From an uncultured Clostridiaceae bacterium (lineage in GTDB: Bacteria; Bacillota; Clostridia; Lachnospirales; Lachnospiraceae), in contig CATLIJ010000009.1 in the NCBI GenBank assembly GCA_949948825.1, forward strand, positions 1-20,869: DNA of 20,869 nucleotides. The letters run 5' to 3'. Shown here in pieces: positions 15,872-20,869 of this stretch. The position numbers and the translations under genes are program-made. The notes below the pieces were generated by a model. It saw only the letters and a list, made by a program, of their open reading frames with translations, was not told the DNA's origin and searched no databases. Each line of letters opens with the position of its first letter. The first letter of the stretch is position 1.

Positions 15872-16888
15872 TCAGCATACTAAAGGTAAAACAATCAGCA
15901 CATCTGTTCCTGCCTTTTCTTTGCTGTAAAAAGTAATTCCAAATTCCTCTCCAAATAAAAGCTTAATCCGGTTATTTACATTTAAAAGGGCAATCCCACC
16001 CTTTTTCCCACTGGCAGTCTCCACATCATCCAATGTCAGCCGACGCAGCTTTTCATTGAGAAGCTTCAGGGTCTCTTCTTTCATTCCCATTCCGTCATCA
16101 GAGACACGAATCCGGAGACGTTCATTGCTCACTCCAATCCGCACGCGCAAATTACCCTTTCCGATTTTTTTCTCGATTCCATGATAAATGGAATTTTCTA
16201 TAATAGGCTGCAGAGTAAGCTTTGGAAGGCGGTACTGAAGAATATCCAGTTCACAAAGATCATCATTTGGTTCATATTCAATTCGCAAGGTTAATTTATC
16301 TCCAAACCGGAATTGCTGAATATAATAATAATTTTCAATGTTAGCCAGTTCATCCTCCAAAGTGACCAGATGCTCTACCTGAGAAATCGTATATCGGAAA
16401 AAGGTCCCTAAAGCTTCTGTCATTTCTGCCACACTGTCCAGTCCGGCAAGCAGCGCCTCACTGCGGATTCCCTCCAGGGTATTGTACAGAAAATGGGGAT
16501 TGATCTGATTTTGCAGCGCCAGATATTCTGCCTGTTTTTTGGATACACTGATCAGATTGTTTTTGTCAATCATCTCATTAAGACGGCAAATGACCTGTTC
16601 CTCTTCCGGAGAAAGAGGATGCCTTAGATGAAACAGATCATTCACCACATATCCCATGACAAACTGTTCATAGATTTTTTTTGTCTCTGTATAAGGGGTA
16701 ATCACCAGACAAAACACTCCATAAACATATCCTGCAAATAAAACTGTCAAAATAATGACAAAAAATACTCCCTGACTGGATGAAAGGCATACACTCCAAA
16801 GCATTGTCAAAGCTGCAATAAAAAGTGCTGTACCAGCACCAGCGCAGAGAAAAAGCCGGAAAGACAAATATTTTAGTTTCTCGTTCAT
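15872..16888 (-). CDS. YesM/LytS-type sensor histidine kinase with minimal extracellular part
   Basis: A 338-residue membrane kinase of the His_kinase/HATPase_c (YesM, LytS) class. Two hydrophobic helices (about residues 11-33 and 41-63) are separated by a loop of only about 5-8 residues, so no extracellular sensor domain exists. Usual YesM proteins have a large one. The phospho-acceptor box LQNQINPHFLYNTLEGIR has H132. The N box (PIIENSIYHG) has N232. The G1 box is DDGMGM (264-269) and a G2-like GGIALLNVNNR lies at 298-307. It should phosphorylate the response regulator, with which it overlaps (ATGA at 16885-16888). The short membrane portion suggests that the stimulus arrives through a partner protein, with the co-transcribed pseudo-ATPase or the transporter as candidates. 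Confidence 0.92.
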   Translation of the reverse strand: MNEKLKYLSFRLFLCAGAGTALFIAALTMLWSVCLSSSQGVFFVIILTVLFAGYVYGVFCLVITPYTETKKIYEQFVMGYVVNDLFHLRHPLSPEEEQVICRLNEMIDKNNLISVSKKQAEYLALQNQINPHFLYNTLEGIRSEALLAGLDSVAEMTEALGTFFRYTISQVEHLVTLEDELANIENYYYIQQFRFGDKLTLRIEYEPNDDLCELDILQYRLPKLTLQPIIENSIYHGIEKKIGKGNLRVRIGVSNERLRIRVSDDGMGMKEETLKLLNEKLRRLTLDDVETASGKKGGIALLNVNNRIKLLFGEEFGITFYSKEKAGTDVLIVLPLVC

Positions 16889-18492
16889 GAATACAGCTTT
16901 CTATACTCATTGGGCTTCAGGCCAGAGTATTTGGTAAATGTTTTTGTAAAATAACGGACATCATTGTAGCCGACAATGCCACAGATATCGGCAATGGTTC
17001 GATTGGTTTCTTTTAAAAGACGTTTGGCCATATCCATGCGGATTTTGGACAGATATTCCAAAAAGGTCATTCCTGTATCCTTTTTAAATACAGTGCTGAA
17101 ATAGGCGGGAGAAAGATTAGCAACAGCGCTTGCCTGCTCCAAAGTCAAAGGTTCTCCATAATGTTCTGCCACATATTGCTTTACTGCCCGTATGGGTTTA
17201 TTTTCATCCTGACGTTTCATCCGGGCTGCCTTTTCATAGGAACCAGTGATTTTTCGGATCAGATAATCAAAAAGCTCTGAGGCAGATCCACAATTGTCAG
17301 CCCCTGCAAGAAAGGAATCCAAAAAATCCTCTTCAATCCGAATCCGGTAATTTTTCATAAAGAACAGATAAAGGTTGCATACCTCTTTTGTCATCTGCAA
17401 AATCTCATGTCCTGTGATTCCAGGCTGGGAAAGCATTTTGCTCCTTAAATCCATCATGGTGTCCCGAACCGGAAATACCTCCAGACTTTCCAGGGCCTGA
17501 GACATCCTTTGGTTAAATTCGGTAAATAAAGAACTTTCAGCAAAAGATTCTCTTTGTGGAAAATCCCCTTCTAATAATTTGCCGGTTCCTGACACCAGCC
17601 GTTCTTCAATCCACAGTCTGGCATTTTTTAAAGATTGTTCCAGACCTGTAAGATCCTGACACACAGTTCCCAAAGACATGGTAGCAGCCGAGTCTTTGAA
17701 AATTCCGCCTTGAATCCGCATTTCATCTAAAAGGCTTTTCATCTGCCGCCGGATATTTCCCCGGTGATGGGAAGGAAAATGAAGAAGAAAATAAAAAAAG
17801 CTTCCCATAAAAACCATTTCCTGCTCCAGGGTATATTCCTTTAAAAGACGTTCTAATGCACAGAGCACTTTTTCTGCCATAAATTTTTGGTTATCCGGAT
17901 TATCAAATACACGTCCATCCATTTTTAAGATTCCTATGCAAAAGTCACCGGAGGAAAAGGAAAAATGAAATTCCTGATCAATTTGTTCCAACGGGTAATG
18001 AAGCCGTTCTTTATTGCGGCGGCAGACCAGATCGGACAAAAATGTCTGACGCAGAGTTTCCTCATCTGTCTTTAAGGTAAGCTTCAGCTGTTCCTCATGG
18101 GAAAGCTGTCTGGTGTTTTCACGGAATTTTTCACCAAGCTTGTGCAGTGTCTCATTCAGCTCGTCTTTTTTAATTGGCTTCAAAATATAAGCGCTGACTC
18201 CATAACGAATGGCGGTCTGAGCATATTCAAAATGGCGATAGCCGCTGATGATAATAAATTCCATTTGGGGATTGATTTCCTTTCCCATTCGAATTAGCTC
18301 CAATCCGTCATATCCGGGCATTCGGATATCTGTAATCACAATATCCGGGTGATAATTTTGAATTACCTCCAGTGCCTCCATTCCATTCTCTGCTGTGGCA
18401 ATGACCTGCATTTCCTGACTTTTCCAGTCAATTAGTTTTTCAATCAGCTGACAGATTTTCCGCTCATCATCTGCAATCAATACCTTTAACAT
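16885..18492 (-). CDS. YesN-type response regulator (REC + AraC HTH)
   Basis: A 535-residue two-component regulator. Residues 1-120 are a receiver domain with acidic pocket D8/D9, phospho-acceptor D55 (IVITDIRMPG), Ser/Thr switch S83 and K105 (ILKPIKK). The 300-residue middle region is typical of YesN proteins and of uncertain fold. Residues 432-535 form an AraC/XylS DNA-binding domain with two helix-turn-helices (TLEQASAVANLSPAYFSTVFK and IADICGIVGYNDVRYFTKTFTK regions). It probably activates the adjacent sugar operon when phosphorylated by the kinase whose gene overlaps its stop. The start at 18492 follows AGGAA at about 7 bp. Order of transcription is regulator, kinase, pseudo-ATPase. No other signal or membrane segment is present. 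Confidence 0.94.
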   Translation of the reverse strand: MLKVLIADDERKICQLIEKLIDWKSQEMQVIATAENGMEALEVIQNYHPDIVITDIRMPGYDGLELIRMGKEINPQMEFIIISGYRHFEYAQTAIRYGVSAYILKPIKKDELNETLHKLGEKFRENTRQLSHEEQLKLTLKTDEETLRQTFLSDLVCRRNKERLHYPLEQIDQEFHFSFSSGDFCIGILKMDGRVFDNPDNQKFMAEKVLCALERLLKEYTLEQEMVFMGSFFYFLLHFPSHHRGNIRRQMKSLLDEMRIQGGIFKDSAATMSLGTVCQDLTGLEQSLKNARLWIEERLVSGTGKLLEGDFPQRESFAESSLFTEFNQRMSQALESLEVFPVRDTMMDLRSKMLSQPGITGHEILQMTKEVCNLYLFFMKNYRIRIEEDFLDSFLAGADNCGSASELFDYLIRKITGSYEKAARMKRQDENKPIRAVKQYVAEHYGEPLTLEQASAVANLSPAYFSTVFKKDTGMTFLEYLSKIRMDMAKRLLKETNRTIADICGIVGYNDVRYFTKTFTKYSGLKPNEYRKLYS

Positions 18493-18508
18493 GAAACGAT
18501 TCCTTTCT

Positions 18509-18538
18509 ATTATTACAGAGAATCTTCTTGTCTGTCAT
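18509..18538 (-). promoter_or_regulatory. candidate promoter of the regulator-kinase-pseudo-ATPase operon
   Basis: On the minus strand ATGACA (18533-18538), an 18-bp spacer and AATAAT (18509-18514) with a TGT extension. It lies 16 bp upstream of the response regulator start codon, giving a very short leader. The match is moderate. Confidence 0.45.
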
Positions 18539-18541
18539 CAA

Positions 18542-18564
18542 CGGACAAAAGGATTTTCTGTCCG
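18542..18564. repeat. CGGACA inverted repeat between ksgA end and yesN-type operon
   Basis: CGGACA and TGTCCG arms form a perfect 6-bp inverted repeat, extendable by A-T pairs, around a roughly 11-bp centre. It starts 8 bp after the ksgA stop and ends next to the -35 of the regulator operon. There is no U-tract on the minus strand, so it is a poor rho-independent terminator. It could be an operator or a weak terminator for ksgA. The 79-bp gap holds only this and the promoter. Confidence 0.45.
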
Positions 18565-18571
18565 AACTGTT

Positions 18572-19432
18572 TTACGACAGCTGATCCGCCAGCTGTGCAA
18601 ATTGTTCCAGTGTCAATGTCTCTCCACGAACAGCAGCAGGCAGCTTTAAGGCTTCAATAGCAGCAGCGATCTGATCTTTTGAAAAATCAAGCTCTGCGGA
18701 ATTGGACAGCCCATTGAGTAAGGTCTTTCTGCGCTGATTAAAGGATGCGCGGATAATTCGAAACATAAGAGACGAATCCTGTACCTGAACCGGAGGCTTG
18801 GCATAGCGGGTCAGACGAATCACTGCAGAGCCTACCTGAGGACGGGGGAGAAAACAGTTTTGGGGAACATTGGCAACCAGATAAGGCTTGGCATAATACT
18901 GCACAGCAAGAGACAATGCTCCGTAATCTTTAGATCCTGGGCCGGTCTGCATTCGGTCCGCCACTTCCTTTTGAACCATCACGGTAATGTTTTCAACAGG
19001 CACTTCTTTTTCAAACAATCCCATAATAATAGGAGTTGTGATGTAATAGGGGAGATTGGCAACAACTTTAATGGGATGTCCCTGGTTGTATTGGCTGGCA
19101 AGCTCCCCAATATCAACCTTTAAAATATCATTGTGAAGCAGGACAACATTAGAATAATCCTGAAGGGTTTCCTTCAGAATAGGTATCAGGTTTGCATCAA
19201 TTTCCACTGCAATTACCTGTCTGGCAGATTCTGCCAGATATTGGGTCATGGTTCCGATGCCCGGACCGATTTCCAGTACCATATCATCTTTGGTAATCTC
19301 TGCTGCAGCAATAATTTTATCCAGAACACGGGTGTCGATTAAAAAGTTTTGTCCATATTTTTTCTGGAAAATAAAGCCGTATTTTTTGATTAGCTGGATC
19401 GTGTTTTGTGGATTGCCTAATTTGGGTTCCAT
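18572..19432 (-). CDS. rsmA: 16S rRNA dimethyladenosine transferase KsgA/RsmA
   Basis: Dimethylates the two adjacent adenosines near the 3' end of 16S rRNA (A1518/A1519 in E. coli numbering) using SAM during 30S maturation. The 286-residue protein has the usual length. It carries the N-terminal KKYGQNFLID motif, SAM-binding LEIGPGIGTMTQ, VEID, and catalytic motif IV NLPYYIT. The C-terminal helical domain includes FNQRRKTLLNGL. The start at 19432 is chosen because it gives family length, has an upstream GCAGG, and follows a consensus-like promoter at 19481-19509. In-frame ATGs further upstream (to 19561) would begin before that promoter. It is monocistronic as far as can be seen. In many Firmicutes it is co-oriented with metG and tatD; here it is on the opposite strand. 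Confidence 0.96.
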   Translation of the reverse strand: MEPKLGNPQNTIQLIKKYGFIFQKKYGQNFLIDTRVLDKIIAAAEITKDDMVLEIGPGIGTMTQYLAESARQVIAVEIDANLIPILKETLQDYSNVVLLHNDILKVDIGELASQYNQGHPIKVVANLPYYITTPIIMGLFEKEVPVENITVMVQKEVADRMQTGPGSKDYGALSLAVQYYAKPYLVANVPQNCFLPRPQVGSAVIRLTRYAKPPVQVQDSSLMFRIIRASFNQRRKTLLNGLSNSAELDFSKDQIAAAIEALKLPAAVRGETLTLEQFAQLADQLS

Positions 19433-19480
19433 AAGGATCATACCTGCCGGCAGCGCCGCCTTTCCGGAAATAATAATTCC

Positions 19481-19509
19481 ATTATATTCTTTTAGAGACG
19501 GTTTTTCAA
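19481..19509 (-). promoter_or_regulatory. strong sigma-A type promoter for rsmA
   Basis: On the minus strand TTGAAA (19504-19509), a 17-bp spacer and a perfect TATAAT (19481-19486). Transcription should begin near 19474, leaving a leader of about 42 nt. The divergent 155-bp intergenic region also contains the TAAAGGAG ribosome binding site of the + strand gene. No equally clear + strand promoter was seen. Confidence 0.8.
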
Positions 19510-19587
19510 TGGGTTTATTTTGCAAAAACTTTTTTGTCATAGCTGGAACAGGTAGGTGCATAGAATGGTTACTAAAGGAGTGATAGC

Positions 19588-20869
19588 ATGTCTAATTATC
19601 GGAGGTTAATCTCATATATTTATGTGTACGAGGGAGGAGTCAAAGGAAAAAATATCGGGTTTGCCAAGATAGAAATACGAAATGGACAATGCAAAATTCA
19701 TGTAAATGTAAAAAGAATTTTTTTGGGCAGCAGTGATATTGGGGTGTACCTGCTTTCTCCGAATCAGGAGATTTTGCTGGGACGTATTTTTATCCGCAAT
19801 GGAGCAGGGGAATTCCGCGCCAGTGTCAGCGCCGGAGATGTGGAGGGCAGCGGCTGTACCATGGAGCAGTGTTATGGGCTGACTATCCATGAGACAGAAA
19901 GCACATGGCGTACCTATACGACCATATGGGAGGATGCAGTAACCCAGGCAGCAGAAGTGGAGCTGGCCAATGTGACTTCGGATAAAGTAGGGGCTCAATC
20001 CAGACAGGAGCTGCGCCCTTCTGTCTCTAAAGAAATACAGAGAGAGCTGGAAAAGGAGGAAGCTTCTCAACAGGAAATGGTTTGGTCACAGCAAAGGTTC
20101 ACATCAGGAGCTGTTCCGTCTGAACCATTGGCATCAGAAAAGGTTCCACCAGAGGGAACTATGGCGGCAGGAGCGGTGCAGTCAGAGAAAAACGTGGCGG
20201 CAGGAGCAGCGCAGTCAGAAAAAACTGTGATGTCAGGAGTGTCTCATCCAGAAGGAAACATGGCAACTGACTCGGCTTCATCCGAGGAAAATGCGGCAAT
20301 TGGTATAACTCCACCAGAGAAAATTATGGCAACTGGTTCAGTTCCATCCGAGGGAAACGTGGCAACTGGCTTAGTTCCATCGGAGGGAATCGTGGCAGCT
20401 GGTTCAGTTCCACTGGAGGGAATCGCGGCAACCGGTTCAGTTCGATCCGAGGGAATCGTGGCAACTGGTTCGGTTCCACCGGAGGGAAACGTGGCAACTG
20501 GTTCGGTTCCACCGGAGGGAAACATAGCAACTGGTTTAGTTCCACCGGAGGGAAACGTGGCAGCTGGCTCAGTTCCACCGGAGGGAAACATGGCAGCTGG
20601 CTCAGTTCCACCAGAGGGAAACATGGCAACCGGTTCAGTATCACCAGAGGGAATTATGGCAGCTGGCTTAGAGTCACCAGAGGAGATTATGGCAACAGGA
20701 GCAGTCCGGCCAGGAGAAATTATGACGCCGGAATCGGTTAAGCCAGAGAATAATATAACGGCAGGAGTTGTTCAGCCAATTGAATCTGGGATGACAGAAT
20801 CAACTCAGCCAGGAGGAGCTTCTGTGATAGAGCTTCATCCCTCAGGAGGATTTTCTGTCACTGGAATGC
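19588..20869 (+). CDS. repeat-rich protein with conserved N-terminal domain (partial, runs off the window)
   Basis: Starts at ATG 19588 after AAAGGAG (spacing 8) and stays open to the window end: 427 codons, C-terminus missing. Residues 1-125 form a compact, beta-rich, soluble domain beginning MSNYRRLISYIYVYEGG, with motifs KNIGFAKIE and SSDIGVYLLS. It resembles Lachnospiraceae proteins of the DUF6128 type, an assignment I hold only loosely. Residues 126-185 are charged and helical. From about residue 186 the chain is some 20 tandem copies of an 11-residue unit, consensus VPPEGNVATGS, likely disordered. No signal peptide or membrane helix is visible in the part present. It diverges from rsmA. 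Function unknown; any C-terminal domain lies outside the window. Confidence 0.85.
   Translation, partial: MSNYRRLISYIYVYEGGVKGKNIGFAKIEIRNGQCKIHVNVKRIFLGSSDIGVYLLSPNQEILLGRIFIRNGAGEFRASVSAGDVEGSGCTMEQCYGLTIHETESTWRTYTTIWEDAVTQAAEVELANVTSDKVGAQSRQELRPSVSKEIQRELEKEEASQQEMVWSQQRFTSGAVPSEPLASEKVPPEGTMAAGAVQSEKNVAAGAAQSEKTVMSGVSHPEGNMATDSASSEENAAIGITPPEKIMATGSVPSEGNVATGLVPSEGIVAAGSVPLEGIAATGSVRSEGIVATGSVPPEGNVATGSVPPEGNIATGLVPPEGNVAAGSVPPEGNMAAGSVPPEGNMATGSVSPEGIMAAGLESPEEIMATGAVRPGEIMTPESVKPENNITAGVVQPIESGMTESTQPGGASVIELHPSGGFSVTGM
20143..20802 (+). repeat. 33-bp coding minisatellite, about 20 units
   Basis: Tandem 33-bp units in one frame, unit starts at 20143, 20176 and so on to 20770. The central units (about 20341-20640) are the most alike, many sharing GTTCCACCGGAGGGAAAC; units at both ends are more diverged. 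Because 33 is a multiple of three, copy-number change would lengthen or shorten the protein without a frameshift. The units encode VPPEGNVATGS-like peptides. Confidence 0.93.

Noticed and set aside
19433..19561. N-terminal extension of RsmA to ATG 19561
   Set aside because: A near-consensus promoter lies inside the extension, and the extended protein would be 43 residues longer than the family.
20244..20644. Two long overlapping open frames on the minus strand with Pro/Phe/Gly-rich repeats
   Set aside because: They are antisense shadows of the 33-bp coding repeat. A repeat unit divisible by three keeps several frames open, and the + strand frame has the ribosome binding site and a conserved N-terminus.
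20143..20802. Regular 33-bp repeats reminiscent of a CRISPR array
   Set aside because: Units are contiguous with no spacers, drift gradually, and encode a continuous peptide repeat. No cas genes are near.

Overview
The window looks like chromosomal DNA of a low-to-moderate GC Gram-positive anaerobe of the Clostridia, most likely a Lachnospiraceae member (Blautia/Clostridium-like). This rests on gene families and synteny: a Tad-type pilus operon with a DUF6382/FHA protein, metG-traX-tatD, YesM/YesN-type two-component genes, ribose-type sugar ABC genes, and strong AGGAGG ribosome binding sites. No RNA gene, IS element, prophage or CRISPR array was found, and no gene-free stretch exceeds about 160 bases.

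Left part, + strand (1-6982). The first 3.3 kb is the distal end of a Tad/Flp pilus operon. It holds the tail of an upstream gene, a TadE-like pseudopilin carrying two Cys/His repeats, an A24 prepilin peptidase, a second small pseudopilin, and a DUF6382-like protein with a C-terminal FHA domain. A good promoter then starts a housekeeping operon: methionyl-tRNA synthetase (metG), a TraX-family membrane protein and a TatD-family nuclease.

Centre, - strand (6945-18492). This is an 11.5 kb sugar sensing, uptake and catabolism island, read right to left. It begins with a YesN-type response regulator, a YesM/LytS-type histidine kinase with almost no extracellular portion, and an RbsA-like twin ABC 'ATPase' whose catalytic motifs are lost in both halves. 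A separate promoter then drives a ROK kinase, a normal RbsA-like ATPase, an RbsC-like permease, a lipoprotein with two nearly identical sugar-binding domains in tandem, a D-lyxose/mannose isomerase-family enzyme, and a DUF4432 mutarotase-like protein. A coherent reading is that the sugar is bound, imported, epimerised at C1, isomerised to a ketose and phosphorylated. The first three genes would control this. The last gene overlaps tatD tail to tail by 38 bp.

Right part (18572-20869). ksgA/rsmA (16S rRNA dimethyltransferase) lies on the - strand with a clear consensus-like promoter. Diverging from it on the + strand is a gene that runs off the window. Its protein has a conserved N-terminal domain followed by about 20 copies of an 11-residue repeat encoded by a 33-bp minisatellite.

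The most interesting element is the two-component system co-transcribed with a catalytically dead RbsA paralogue. It suggests a signalling complex in which a pseudo-ATPase, rather than an extracellular sensor domain, tells the kinase about sugar or transporter state. The duplicated binding protein in the adjacent operon is the second most notable feature.
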